Source: Candidatus Bathyarchaeota archaeon (GTDB taxonomy: Archaea; Thermoproteota; Bathyarchaeia; Bathyarchaeales; SOJC01). Taken from it: DNA of 64,000 bases. The translations under genes were made by a program, and so were the position numbers. Positions 8,984 to 17,924 of the stretch are shown here, one piece after another. Positions within the stretch are counted from its first letter, which is position 1; every line of letters begins with the position of its first letter. A model generated the notes under the pieces. It saw only the letters and a program-made list of their open reading frames with translations, did not search any database and was not told where the DNA came from. The DNA is taken from assembly GCA_020341775.1 (NCBI GenBank), contig CP070835.1:1246229-1310228 (forward strand), in the 5' to 3' direction.

Positions 8984-9310
8984 ATGGGTGGCACCTCCGA
9001 ACGCGAGTATAGGGAAAAACTTCGAAAAATACAGGAAACCCTCCATAAACAAATCGAAGACGTTCAGAAGGATGCAAGGAAAATCGAGAAAATCAAAGTA
9101 GAAGCGCTGAAAAAAACTGAAGATTTGCGACGCTCTGCTGACAAGAAGATAAACAAGGTAGAAGCAAATATCATGAAGTCGAAAGACTTGGCGCCGGAAT
9201 CCAAAGAAAGACTACGTTCTGAAGTAGCCAGATTGAAAAATGAAAGTGAAGGAAACTACATGCAGGTCAGAAGGCTCATAGTTGAGAGCATTGTACCTGT
9301 TACTGTATAA
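8984..9310 (+). CDS. Small coiled-coil protein of unknown function
   Basis: This 108-residue protein is almost entirely charged heptad-like helix (Lys, Glu, Arg and Asp, with spaced Leu/Ile/Val) and ends in a short hydrophobic tail (IVESIVPVTV). It has no signal peptide, catalytic motif or cysteine. It stands alone between divergent and convergent neighbours with its own TATA-like element, so it is probably a single-gene unit. It could be a structural or DNA/RNA-associated protein. I do not recognise the family. Confidence 0.65.
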   Translation: MGGTSEREYREKLRKIQETLHKQIEDVQKDARKIEKIKVEALKKTEDLRRSADKKINKVEANIMKSKDLAPESKERLRSEVARLKNESEGNYMQVRRLIVESIVPVTV

Positions 9311-9375
9311 AACACTGTATTACTAATCTTTGCACCTCTGAATTAGCGAGAAGATCTGTGAGGATAATCGCCGAT

Positions 9376-9546
9376 TTACCTTCGTAAGTAGCTTATCCAA
9401 CCATCGGGGTTTTGGTATTTCACTTGCAAATTGTCTTTCCAGAAAGCTCTTGCAAGAGTTATGAAATCTTTAGATGGCAATCTGCTACTCATGTCTTGAC
9501 ACTGGATATACAATACAATTCTTGGTGATTTAAGCCAAACTGCCAT
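9376..9546 (-). CDS. Possible 56-residue protein
   Basis: This frame lies in an otherwise empty 373-bp gap. It begins at ATG and reads MAVWLKSPRIVLYIQ, continuing through FITLARAFWKDN to a TAA after GWISYLRR. Its composition is protein-like: aromatic and basic residues and no low-complexity run. An AT-rich TATA-like element (ATAATATT) sits some 25-30 bp before the ATG, which fits a leaderless archaeal transcript. I recognise no family. It could also be a decayed fragment. The rest of the gap (9311-9375 and 9547-9683) shows nothing I can name. Confidence 0.4.
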   Translation of the reverse strand: MAVWLKSPRIVLYIQCQDMSSRLPSKDFITLARAFWKDNLQVKYQNPDGWISYLRR

Positions 9547-9683
9547 AACTTCAATATTTCAGAAACTGGAATATTATGGCACCAAACGCAGAAAGGGATG
9601 AAAACGTTGGGGCAAAATCGTTTAGGAAGCAGTCTTCATGGAAATGCATGCTAACAAGTAGAGCTTGTTGAATATCCCATTCG

Positions 9684-10196
9684 CTAGGCTACATAAAAGT
9701 CCACGACTTTCTCCATTTTCCTTGTAGGGAGCCAGCCAGCTTTCTTGAGGTCTTCGATAACACCGACAATTTTAGGTTCAACGTTTGCTGCACGTGCAAT
9801 GTCCGATAGGGTCACTATTCCAACAATTCTATCGTTCTTTGTAATTGGAAGCTTCTTGATGTTTCTACTGAGCATAAGTTTTGTCGCATCCTCTATGAAC
9901 ATATCAGGTCCGCCTACAATTATTGGTCTAGACATAATTTCAAGCACTTTGGTTTTATCTGGATCCTTGGAGTGCGCCACAACCCTCTTCAAAACATCTC
10001 TTTCCGTTATTATTCCTAAGACTCTTTCTCTATGAGCCACAATTAGGCAGCCGATGCCATGCAAATTCATTAAAACTACGGCATCTCTAACAGTTGAATC
10101 AGCTTCAACACATACAACGTTTCGAACCATAATTTCTTCAATGTCCACTTCAGTCCATCCGAAAGGCAATATCCCATTTTCCGGGGTATAACTCAC
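9684..10196 (-). CDS. Tandem CBS-domain protein
   Basis: Two CBS motifs form one Bateman module in this 170-residue protein: the first runs from IMVRNVVCVEADSTV to LGIITERDVLKRV, the second from IMSRPIIVGG to IVGIVTLSDIARAA. Such modules bind adenosyl ligands such as AMP, ATP or SAM and act as energy or metabolite sensors. There is no attached effector domain; a short C-terminal tail (KAGWLPTRKMEKVV) follows. It is a monocistronic gene divergent from the SMC-like operon. The partner it regulates is unknown. Confidence 0.88.
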   Translation of the reverse strand: MSYTPENGILPFGWTEVDIEEIMVRNVVCVEADSTVRDAVVLMNLHGIGCLIVAHRERVLGIITERDVLKRVVAHSKDPDKTKVLEIMSRPIIVGGPDMFIEDATKLMLSRNIKKLPITKNDRIVGIVTLSDIARAANVEPKIVGVIEDLKKAGWLPTRKMEKVVDFYVA

Positions 10197-10373
10197 TGTG
10201 TGTATGGCAAATTACGCTCAGACATACAAAAGCTGAAAGGACTCCCTCCCATTTGGACACAAGTGCAGCAGAAAGTATGATCGGTGAACCGCCTATTTTG
10301 CGGAAAACTTGTTGTAACTGCTTTAATAGGAGAATTGTGTTCTATTCTCTGCAAAAAAAAGGCTCACGATAAA

Positions 10374-12419
10374 ATGCTGATTCAGGAAATCATCCTTGAA
10401 AACTTCATGTCTTACGAATACGCTAGGATACCTTTTAGGTCAGGCGTAAATGTGGTTTGTGGGCCGAATGGTGCTGGAAAATCTTCCATTCTGTTGGGGA
10501 TATCAGTAGCGCTAGGTCAGTCTTACACGGAACGCTCAAGGAAATTGAGCAATCTTATCCGATGGGGCAAAGACCAAGCTCGAGTGACAATCGTCTTGGA
10601 CAATTCATTAGAGAAAGGCAAGCGTCCAGTTAGAAACTTCAACAAAGACCAAATCTTCCTGACTCGCGTGTTGAGGCGTGATGGTAAATATTGGTTTGAG
10701 CTTGACAATCAAGCTGCAACGAAAAAGCGTGTCGAAAGGGTCCTTCAAAAATTCAGCGTCGATCCCGATAATATTCTCATAATAATGCATCAAAGCATGA
10801 CAGAGCAGTTCACCGTTCTTTCACCTTCAGATAAACTTAGAATGGTGGAAGCAGCTGTCGGCTTGGAATCCTACCGTCGAAATGTCTTGGCAGCAACGAA
10901 AAAGTTGAGTCGAATATTGAGTGAAGAAGAGTCTGTGAGCAAACTTCTTGAATCAGCAGAGCAGACCTTGAATTATTGGCGAGAACAGTATGATCGTTAC
11001 CAACAGAAAAAGCAGCTGCAGATAAAGAGACGATTCTTGGAAAGGGAGCTTGCAGGGGCTGAAGCTTCTCGAAAGGAAGCTGCAATGAACGAATTGGAAG
11101 TTCAAGTTAAAACACAGGAAAAAGAACTTGAGCAGATTGAAAACAGAATCGTGGAAGTCCAAAGTGCGTTGGGAGAACTGCATTCAAAGCTAGACGAATC
11201 TAAAGCCTATTGGCAGAAGCTCTTTCATGAGCGTCTCTTCGTCGAAAGGCAAAGGGCTACGAATGAGGCTTTCATTTCTTCAAGGAACCAAACAATCAAC
11301 GAGATTCGCCAGATCCTAGAAAATAGTAGTGAAATGCTAAATGAATGCACTACTATGATCGAACAGCTCGAAATAGCAATAAATGCCCAGCAAGACTTGA
11401 GCTATTATGCAGTAAGGTTGATGGAGATAAAAAGAGCTTATAAAAACCTGGAATCCTCGTGGATGCGGCAGCTGAATCAGAAAAATGAGAACTTCAAAGC
11501 ACAACTGGAAAGCTACAATGGAACGCTTGAGAAGGTCGACAGAAATATTTCGGAAACACAGCAGAAGATCGAAGCTATCACAGAGGAGATTGACGGCTTA
11601 AATAGCCGTATTCTAGAGGCTAGAATTAACATTGCCGTAATAGATTATCAGAAACAAACAATCAAGAAGGAACTGAAAGAGTCTCGTCGGGAACTGAAAG
11701 TTAAAACCGCGGAGTACATGGAAGCATTAAAAGATGCGGAAAAAACTGGTCCACGAATAGTGTCAACTAGAACTGTAAACGAAATCTTAGATGAAGTCCG
11801 ACTGACCGAGGGCCACATCATCGCCCTTGCGGATGTTTCAGAAGACATTGAACGCATGTACGAATCCTACTCCACACTCTATCTTGACCTAAAAGAAAAA
11901 GCACAGGTAGTTGCTGCGAACCGGGAAAAAGCTTTGGAACAAGTCAAAGCCCGTGTAGAGTCGTGGCAAACAGTGATGCAAACCCTTCTGGATAATGTAA
12001 GCCTTCAATACCAAACAATTCTAACACACGCTCAGGCAGCAGGCGAGGTTCAGTTGACGAATGGCCATGATATAGAGGTTGCAGGATTAGAGGTACTTGT
12101 GGGCTTCAAGGGAGCTCAGCCAGTTCCCTTGAATGCCTACACTCAAAGCGGAGGTGAGCGGAGCATGGCTACCATGAGCTTCCTCCTAGCTCTGCAACGC
12201 CATGTGCAGTCTTCTTTCCGTGCTGTTGACGAATATGATGTGCACTTGGATCCAAGAAATCGAGAAACTATCACAAATCTTCTCATCGAGTCAGTCGAAG
12301 ACTGGAACTCACAATACCTGATAATAACTCCAAGCCAGATCACATTCGCAAAGCCAAATGTCCATATAATAACCGTCCAGAACGTTGGAGGGGCATCCAG
12401 AGTGAAAGAGGTTGTCTAG
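10374..12419 (+). CDS. SMC5/6-like coiled-coil ATPase
   Basis: The ABC-type head is split across the ends of this 681-residue protein. Walker A is GPNGAGKSS (30-38). The C-terminal half carries the signature SGGERSMAT (from 592) and a Walker B region FRAVDEYDVHLDP followed by LIITPSQITF. The SGGERS / VDEYDV / NR / LITPS pattern resembles SMC5 and SMC6 heads more than condensin, cohesin or Rad50. The coiled coil (about 180-560) is short, at roughly 60% of canonical SMC length, and I see no obvious hinge. An upstream ATG at 10284 exists, but the conserved domain begins at 10374. The next gene starts directly after the stop. Likely roles are DNA tethering, compaction or repair. Confidence 0.88.
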   Translation: MLIQEIILENFMSYEYARIPFRSGVNVVCGPNGAGKSSILLGISVALGQSYTERSRKLSNLIRWGKDQARVTIVLDNSLEKGKRPVRNFNKDQIFLTRVLRRDGKYWFELDNQAATKKRVERVLQKFSVDPDNILIIMHQSMTEQFTVLSPSDKLRMVEAAVGLESYRRNVLAATKKLSRILSEEESVSKLLESAEQTLNYWREQYDRYQQKKQLQIKRRFLERELAGAEASRKEAAMNELEVQVKTQEKELEQIENRIVEVQSALGELHSKLDESKAYWQKLFHERLFVERQRATNEAFISSRNQTINEIRQILENSSEMLNECTTMIEQLEIAINAQQDLSYYAVRLMEIKRAYKNLESSWMRQLNQKNENFKAQLESYNGTLEKVDRNISETQQKIEAITEEIDGLNSRILEARINIAVIDYQKQTIKKELKESRRELKVKTAEYMEALKDAEKTGPRIVSTRTVNEILDEVRLTEGHIIALADVSEDIERMYESYSTLYLDLKEKAQVVAANREKALEQVKARVESWQTVMQTLLDNVSLQYQTILTHAQAAGEVQLTNGHDIEVAGLEVLVGFKGAQPVPLNAYTQSGGERSMATMSFLLALQRHVQSSFRAVDEYDVHLDPRNRETITNLLIESVEDWNSQYLIITPSQITFAKPNVHIITVQNVGGASRVKEVV

Positions 12420-13238
12420 TTGCAACCAAACAGGCAGAGGAGACGGCTTGGTAAAGAAAATCTTGAACGTATCATTGACTTATGTCGCTCCCTTGAAGAG
12501 AGAGGCTTAGACCCTTTTTTAGTGAACGTGGACAAAGTGCTCGAAGTCATCCATGAATATTTCCCGGAATGGAAGAGCCCTGAAGAACTCTGCTTAGACG
12601 CAGAAGCAGTACACCAAATAGCCTCAGCCCTTAAGCTTCAAAGCGAATGGATTAAACACCGCTCCTCAGCCCTCTACACAGATCCCTTGCTATTCGTGGA
12701 CAAACTTCGTAGACTGTCCAAAGAAGAAATTTGCACGATTTTTCTCAAATCTTGGCATCCAGTGGTGGAGCTTGAACAGATTTCGCCAAGTAGCTTAGAA
12801 GAAGCGATGAAATATTGGAAAAGTTTGGTGCCGCTGAATGAAAGATGGCAGAGGCTTGAAGGGTTACATGGTGAGACTGGAACTGCCACTCCTGAAGAGC
12901 TGCTGAGACAGCAGATCATAGCTGAAAAGGAGTTTTCTAAGGAGCTGGAGAAATTCTGGCATGAATTGAAGCGGAAGGCTGTGGGAAAAGAAAAAATCGA
13001 ATATTGGGATTTTGTTGGCGCTGACACTTACGAGGAAACGGTACGACGCGCCTATAAAACAAGCTTTCTTGCTACATATGGGTATGCGACGTTGGAAGTT
13101 GATAGGTTAGAAGAGATAGTCTACATCATACCTTTTGATGTTCGCATTTCTATGCCAGAAGCCAAGCACGTAATTTCGCTTCCAATATCTATAACAATCG
13201 AGAATTGGAAAAACTGGAAGGACAGTGGAAAAGATTGA
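12420..13238 (+). CDS. Partner protein of the SMC-like ATPase, unknown family
   Basis: This 272-residue protein starts at a TTG that directly follows the TAG of the SMC-like gene, so translation is probably coupled. It is helical and acidic-basic mixed in the first 190 residues (for example DLCRSLEERGLDPFL). A short segment that may form beta strands lies near the end (VDRLEEIVYIIPFDVRI). The position suggests a kleisin-like linker that joins the two heads. I could not identify a kleisin N-terminal helix or C-terminal winged helix with confidence, so this is inference. The 3' end overlaps the next gene by 34 bp in another frame. Confidence 0.7.
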   Translation: MQPNRQRRRLGKENLERIIDLCRSLEERGLDPFLVNVDKVLEVIHEYFPEWKSPEELCLDAEAVHQIASALKLQSEWIKHRSSALYTDPLLFVDKLRRLSKEEICTIFLKSWHPVVELEQISPSSLEEAMKYWKSLVPLNERWQRLEGLHGETGTATPEELLRQQIIAEKEFSKELEKFWHELKRKAVGKEKIEYWDFVGADTYEETVRRAYKTSFLATYGYATLEVDRLEEIVYIIPFDVRISMPEAKHVISLPISITIENWKNWKDSGKD

Positions 13239-13786
13239 AGAAACGGGCTTTTTATGTAACGCAACTCAAGCGTGCAACCCACATGCTATTCTTTAAACAC
13301 CACAGAAAGCCGGGAGTGAAAGGCTGGGAGCTTAGGAAAAGGCTTGGATCAGATTATTTGAAAATTCTAGCGTTGCTTAATCGGTACTTAGAGAAACTGG
13401 ATCTGCAGGTGAAGTCAGTTTCTGCAGAGGAGGTATCAGCTGAAAATCCGACAAAAGCACAATTGGATAAGGATCGCTTTTACGTAACTCTTCGTGGCAC
13501 TCTTTCACCAAAGGAGGTGAAGATGATGGGGTGGCGCATAGATGACATTGCTGGCCTTGCGATAGTGATAGCCACAATCGTAGCTAGACAAGGAAAAGCG
13601 TCGAGAGATGAAGTAGAGGAACTATTGCGCATTAAGCTGCCGGGCTGGAGGGTGGGTTATAATGTGGATCGGTATATACGAGCGGGCTACATAGATCAAG
13701 ACGAAAAAGGGCAGCTTTACATTGATTGGCGGACCAGAGCTGAAATTGATGAGAAAACTTTAGTGAACCTAATCGTTGCGACATGA
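13205..13786 (+). CDS. Winged-helix partner of the SMC-like ATPase, KITE/MAGE-like
   Basis: This 193-residue protein seems to contain two winged-helix-like units. The first (about 25-95) ends in a strand pair RFYVTLRG. The second (about 103-185) contains AGLAIVIATIVARQGKASRD followed by VEELLRIKLPGW. That hydrophobic-helix / QGKAS / EELL pattern is like the MAGE/Nse3 winged helix and bacterial ScpB, both KITE proteins that bind SMC kleisins. The gene overlaps its upstream neighbour by 34 bp. The family assignment is by eye; a DNA-binding regulator is the alternative. Confidence 0.65.
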   Translation: MEKLEGQWKRLKKRAFYVTQLKRATHMLFFKHHRKPGVKGWELRKRLGSDYLKILALLNRYLEKLDLQVKSVSAEEVSAENPTKAQLDKDRFYVTLRGTLSPKEVKMMGWRIDDIAGLAIVIATIVARQGKASRDEVEELLRIKLPGWRVGYNVDRYIRAGYIDQDEKGQLYIDWRTRAEIDEKTLVNLIVAT

Positions 13787-13830
13787 CTAAGCCTCTCATA
13801 ATCTGTTAGCATAAAAATGAAATACTGTAG

Positions 13831-14172
13831 TCACTGTCTAAACAAGAAATTTATTGCTTGAAATTCTTGGACGAAGGTCAACCCTTTTGGAGTGGTCTTG
13901 TAGACTCCATTGTTGTTTGCTATCATACCGTTCCGGTTCAGGAGTTCCAAGTAAAGTTTAAGCTGAGAGTGGCTCAGTCTTGCCTTGTACATTATATAGG
14001 TTTTCTTTTTGCCTCCCTTCGCCGTTATTAGAATCTCAGCAATTATGTCGTGGCGGTCTCTTCTATGAGATGGCGCTATTGCTTCCTCGTCTTCTAAAAT
14101 TTCTGGAGCCAATTCCAGGTCTTCTTCCTGAAGTTTTTTGACTATTGAAAAGCCCCCTCTCTGCCGCGCCAT
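13831..14172 (-). CDS. Winged-helix transcription regulator
   Basis: This 113-residue protein has a basic N-terminal part (HRRDRHDIIAEILITAKGGK) leading into a winged helix with the common archaeal pattern TYIMYKARLSHSQLKLYLELL, NRNGMI, then YKTTPKGLTFVQEF. That pattern matches the archaeal HTH_45 group of small DNA-binding proteins. No ligand domain is attached. It is convergent with the SMC-like operon. Its target is unknown. Confidence 0.8.
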   Translation of the reverse strand: MARQRGGFSIVKKLQEEDLELAPEILEDEEAIAPSHRRDRHDIIAEILITAKGGKKKTYIMYKARLSHSQLKLYLELLNRNGMIANNNGVYKTTPKGLTFVQEFQAINFLFRQ

Positions 14173-14419
14173 CAGCTTCTCTTAAAAACTACTCTCTGTG
14201 AGTAATAAGGTTTCATGTCATTTCACCACAGCCTCATGTTTAAAGCGCTAGACTTGGTGATTTTTCCTTGCATTATTAATACTCGATGAAGGATGAATGG
14301 TGGAGTAAGCTGAATTTCCTTGAACACTGTTTGCATGTTGGGTTAAATGAACCAAGTTCTGCAATTCATAACGCGATCTTTCATGGTCCCAAAATTTCTT
14401 TGAAGTTATTTCACGGTTT

Positions 14420-14442
14420 CTTATGCAGTGCATCTGCATAAG
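14420..14442 (-). terminator. Perfect hairpin just after the Lhr gene
   Basis: CTTATGCAG and CTGCATAAG form a perfect 9-bp inverted repeat around a 5-nt loop, starting 4 nt beyond the Lhr stop codon. It could end or stabilise the transcript. Archaeal termination usually relies on U-rich tracts, and there is no long one here, so an mRNA 3'-end structure is equally likely. Confidence 0.4.
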
Positions 14443-14445
14443 ATC

Positions 14446-17358
14446 TCAGTCTGTTTCACCTCGAAGGACCTTCTTTTTATTGTTCTTCCGATCCTTCCAA
14501 TAGGGATAAGATTTAATGAAATTAATCTTAGCTTTCAAGAGATCAATAAAAAAATCATCATCATTAGGGTGCATCTTGCCTAAAATTCTAAAAGCCGTTT
14601 CAGGACCTACCCCTCTAACCTGCAAAGCCTCTACAGCCTTCCTACCATAACTTAGGATGAGATCAGCTGTTCGCCGCGAATAAACCAACTCTTCCAACTC
14701 CTCAGGAGTTAACTTCTTTCCCTTCTGTCTCTGCTTCAACAGGCTGTGCAAGACGCGAGGATCTTGACTTCGCATTAGTTTTGCTAGTAGTCCAGAACCA
14801 CATTTTTTACACACCAGCTTTTCTGGTAATTCTCGAATTCGTTTCTCTTCGAAAATTTGGCCACATGAAAGACAGAGCAAATTGGCCTTTCTTGTCAAAA
14901 TCGACTTCTTCATCCTTTCGATGTTGCTAAGCACCACTGACTCAGGGGCCATTAACTCGGAAGCCTCTAAATGCTTTGCTAAAATGTGGTAGGCTAAGGG
15001 CGTAGGTTTATCCAGTCTAAGAACTGCGCTTACTTTGATTTTTCCTTCTTTGATGTGTTTCATTATCTTCTTCACATTTGGCATGTCTACTTTTTCGATC
15101 ATCGCCTCACGAATAACCTCGTCGTAAACTGGCGTATTCTGGAACCGCGAGGGAAGCTCTGCCATCCGTTGAGGGCTCATTGTCTTTCCCCTAGGCAAAG
15201 CACCAAAGCGTTCTGCAACAAACTTCATTTTGTAGGCGAAGGGAAACCGCGTTTCCACATATTTATTGAAGGCTTTGTCAACATCCGTTGGAGTCAAACT
15301 AAAAAGGAGTCGAAAGATTTCATCAAATGTTTTTTTTTCGACCTTTTGAGGTGCCTCAATTAGTATACGATATCCATCGTTCCACCAACCCACAATTTGT
15401 GTTTGATCTGAGAGAAGCGCATCAAAAATACTGCCTAACGTGCGGTTGACAATTTCCCCGAAGCAGGCATGAACTACAACATATTTGTCATAGGCTTCTA
15501 GAAGTATGCAGTTGTGTGTGGGAAGAGGTAAATTTTCTTTGAGAAAAACGTCGATCTCCCTAACCGACTCAAGAAGCGCAGCCTTTCCTAATCCATGCAT
15601 CTCTGCAAGTTTTTCTGCAGTTTCCTCAACATTTCTGCTTTTGATCAATTCGTGCGCAATCTCTTCTCGTAGTCTACCAACATCTACAGCCAAATCAAAT
15701 GGGATTGGAATCATCTCACCATCCCATCCTGGAACAGCTGCGAATTTGTCCTCTGCAGGTGTCACGTAGACCATACCTGTTTGGTCTTCAATTTGCACTA
15801 TTCGCCAAACTTTGCCTTTGCATATGAAGTTTAAGCCTATCCGAGCCCTCAACGCCATGAATTCGTCGCCTAAGGTGCCTATTTTTCGGTCAGAGAGAAT
15901 GTCAACTATTGGATAGCGCCTTTCATCTGGGATCATAGAAAGATTCCTGTAATAATAGTCTCGCGTCCACCTAGTTTTCTTCAAGACTTCGCCTTCGATT
16001 TCTGCTTCTCTCAAAGTATCTAAGTAATTAATGATTTGTAAAAGCTTGGTTCTGGAGAGTTTCCTAAAGGTGTAGGTCCGACGAAAAATCTTCATAATCT
16101 CGTCGACTGTAGTCGTTTGTTTGTCCATAAGAACTCCGGCTATTTGATGCCCCGCCACATCCAAGGCATTTTCGTGGATCAGGAGCGGCTCCAGTGCTCT
16201 TTGGCGAGCTCTCCGCACCGCAGCTAGGGATTCCAAAACATCTTCCGAGAATGCAGTAACAATAACACCTTTTGAGACTAGACCCAAGCGATGGCCACTC
16301 CTGCCAACTCTCTGGATTAAACTGCCCACTTGTCTTGGAGAAAGATACTGAACCACAAGATCTACATGTCCGATGTCAACGCCTAACTCCATAGTACTAG
16401 TGCAGACAATGGCCTTCAAAGCATTCTCCTTGAACTCATCTTCAATCTGCTGCCGTTCTTCTCTTGACAAAGATCCATGATGAACTCCAATCTCATCCGT
16501 GAGCAAGTTGAATCTGTGTCCCAGCATCTCAGCGTTGGTCCGACTATTCACAAAAATCAGTGTTGAAACATGTTTCCTTACTAAATCCAACATGTGCCTG
16601 ATTCTCGCTGCAGCTTCAGGGGCTGTGCCTAATTTCCGAGCCAAATCAAAGTCCGCATCATCAGGAGTTGGATAATCTATGGTGAATGCGAAGTCTTTTG
16701 TCAACCAGACTTGTATGATCCTAACTGGTCTACGTGCACCGCCAATAAACCTAGCAACTTTTTCTGAGTTCGCCACAGTAGCTGATAAACCAATTCGTTG
16801 AAAATCCTTTTCAACGAGTTCAGAGAGCCGCTCCAGCGCAAGAGAGAGCTGTGCTCCACGTTTATTACTTGCAAGCTCATGCACTTCGTCAACAACCACA
16901 TAACGGATTTGCTTGAGATGCTTCTGCATTCTAGAACCAGGCAAAATCGCTTGAAGCGTTTCAGGCGTTGTAACAAGAATATCAGGGGGGCAGACTGCCT
17001 GCTTTCTGCGAATCGTTGGTTTGGTGTCACCATGGCGTACTTGAATAGAGAGGTGCAGTCTGATTGCCCAATAGGACATGCGTCTTCTCATGTCGCGGTT
17101 CAGAGCTCGAAGCGGCGTAATATATAGAACCGAAATGCCTTGCCTTTTGGGTTGCTTAAGAAGTTTTGAGAATATAGGAAGCAAGACTGCTTCTGTTTTG
17201 CCACTTCCAGTAGGGGCAATCAAGAGAATATTTTCGCCTTTCAAAATGAAGGGAATAGCTTTGAGTTGAGGCTCAGTAGGTTCGAGAAGCTCTAGCTCTT
17301 CCAAAACGTTTTGAACAGGTTTCGCCAACAGTTTGAAGATTTGAGCCTCTTTTCTCAA
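14446..17358 (-). CDS. lhr: Lhr-family ATP-dependent helicase
   Basis: This is a large superfamily 2 helicase of 970 residues. Visible motifs are I (APTGSGKTE, 48-56), II (DEVH, 157-160), III (LSATVAN, 191-197) and VI (QRVGRSGHR), plus the Lhr hallmark TSTMELGVDIG. These are followed by the winged-helix and Lhr core region. The C-terminal part has a four-cysteine zinc ribbon (CLSCG and CKKCG) and a helix-hairpin-helix (LQVRGVGPETAFRI). Archaeal Lhr proteins unwind branched or RNA-DNA duplexes during repair. The gene appears monocistronic. Confidence 0.93.
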   Translation of the reverse strand: MRKEAQIFKLLAKPVQNVLEELELLEPTEPQLKAIPFILKGENILLIAPTGSGKTEAVLLPIFSKLLKQPKRQGISVLYITPLRALNRDMRRRMSYWAIRLHLSIQVRHGDTKPTIRRKQAVCPPDILVTTPETLQAILPGSRMQKHLKQIRYVVVDEVHELASNKRGAQLSLALERLSELVEKDFQRIGLSATVANSEKVARFIGGARRPVRIIQVWLTKDFAFTIDYPTPDDADFDLARKLGTAPEAAARIRHMLDLVRKHVSTLIFVNSRTNAEMLGHRFNLLTDEIGVHHGSLSREERQQIEDEFKENALKAIVCTSTMELGVDIGHVDLVVQYLSPRQVGSLIQRVGRSGHRLGLVSKGVIVTAFSEDVLESLAAVRRARQRALEPLLIHENALDVAGHQIAGVLMDKQTTTVDEIMKIFRRTYTFRKLSRTKLLQIINYLDTLREAEIEGEVLKKTRWTRDYYYRNLSMIPDERRYPIVDILSDRKIGTLGDEFMALRARIGLNFICKGKVWRIVQIEDQTGMVYVTPAEDKFAAVPGWDGEMIPIPFDLAVDVGRLREEIAHELIKSRNVEETAEKLAEMHGLGKAALLESVREIDVFLKENLPLPTHNCILLEAYDKYVVVHACFGEIVNRTLGSIFDALLSDQTQIVGWWNDGYRILIEAPQKVEKKTFDEIFRLLFSLTPTDVDKAFNKYVETRFPFAYKMKFVAERFGALPRGKTMSPQRMAELPSRFQNTPVYDEVIREAMIEKVDMPNVKKIMKHIKEGKIKVSAVLRLDKPTPLAYHILAKHLEASELMAPESVVLSNIERMKKSILTRKANLLCLSCGQIFEEKRIRELPEKLVCKKCGSGLLAKLMRSQDPRVLHSLLKQRQKGKKLTPEELEELVYSRRTADLILSYGRKAVEALQVRGVGPETAFRILGKMHPNDDDFFIDLLKAKINFIKSYPYWKDRKNNKKKVLRGETD

Positions 17359-17450
17359 GCCGAGAAAACCTGAAGTAAGAAAGCAGTCTGCCCACTGATA
17401 TTCTTTTGGTCTAAAGAGTGGGAAGCATCAGGATGGTTCCGGAGACTAGC

Positions 17451-17464
17451 TTCGAAGCTTCGAA
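17451..17464. repeat. 14-bp perfect palindrome
   Basis: TTCGAAGCTTCGAA lies 11 nt beyond the stop of the small two-helix membrane protein gene, between that gene and the Lhr gene. It could be a 3'-end structure or a binding site for a dimeric regulator. Confidence 0.4.
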
Positions 17465-17474
17465 CTCGATAGCC

Positions 17475-17702
17475 TTATGGTTCCGTAGGCGCAGTCACAT
17501 ATGCCCAAACTGTCACAAGCAACACTGTGAGAAATGCACCAGCGAACCCTGAAAGAACCCACTCTAACCCAATAGAGGGAAAGACCAACGTAGTGAGCCA
17601 TGGGATAACATATTTTGCTGTGAAATTAGCTACAATTCCTGCGATGAAACCAAGTAACCCGAACATTGCAAATATCCTTATTCTATCACCCATATTGATC
17701 AC
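17475..17702 (-). CDS. Small membrane protein with two transmembrane helices
   Basis: This 75-residue protein has two hydrophobic segments (about residues 10-30 and 48-68) separated by a short loop (PWLTTLVFPSIGLEW), with a basic N-terminus (GDRIRI). No signal cleavage site or enzyme motif is visible. It is divergent from the ESCRT operon and shares the 222-bp control region 17703-17924 with it. A membrane role in division is conceivable but rests only on position. Confidence 0.65.
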   Translation of the reverse strand: MINMGDRIRIFAMFGLLGFIAGIVANFTAKYVIPWLTTLVFPSIGLEWVLSGFAGAFLTVLLVTVWAYVTAPTEP

Positions 17703-17836
17703 TTGAGTTTACATACTGTGAGAGCCCCTTTTTAGGCTAACTGACACGAAACTGTTTATAACAGCAAATAAACCCCGCTCCTCTTTTAATGTGGAATTTA
17801 AAGCCCAAAACATTTTGGAAATCAACTTATACTGCC

Positions 17837-17848
17837 ACGTATATACGT
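17837..17848. promoter_or_regulatory. Palindrome in the ESCRT operon control region
   Basis: ACGTATATACGT is a perfect 12-bp palindrome, 77 bp before the first cdv start codon, in the divergent region 17703-17924. It could be an operator for a dimeric regulator or overlap a promoter. No other copy was noticed in the window. Confidence 0.35.
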
Positions 17849-17924
17849 AGGTGTTTAGTACATAATAACAACGTAAATGAACCTTTTGCATGTCCTCTTT
17901 CTTCTTTAGGAGGTAAACTAAATT

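Noticed and set aside
14248-14439. A 63-codon minus-strand frame downstream of the Lhr gene
   Set aside because: Composition is not protein-like and it runs through the hairpin; nothing supports translation.
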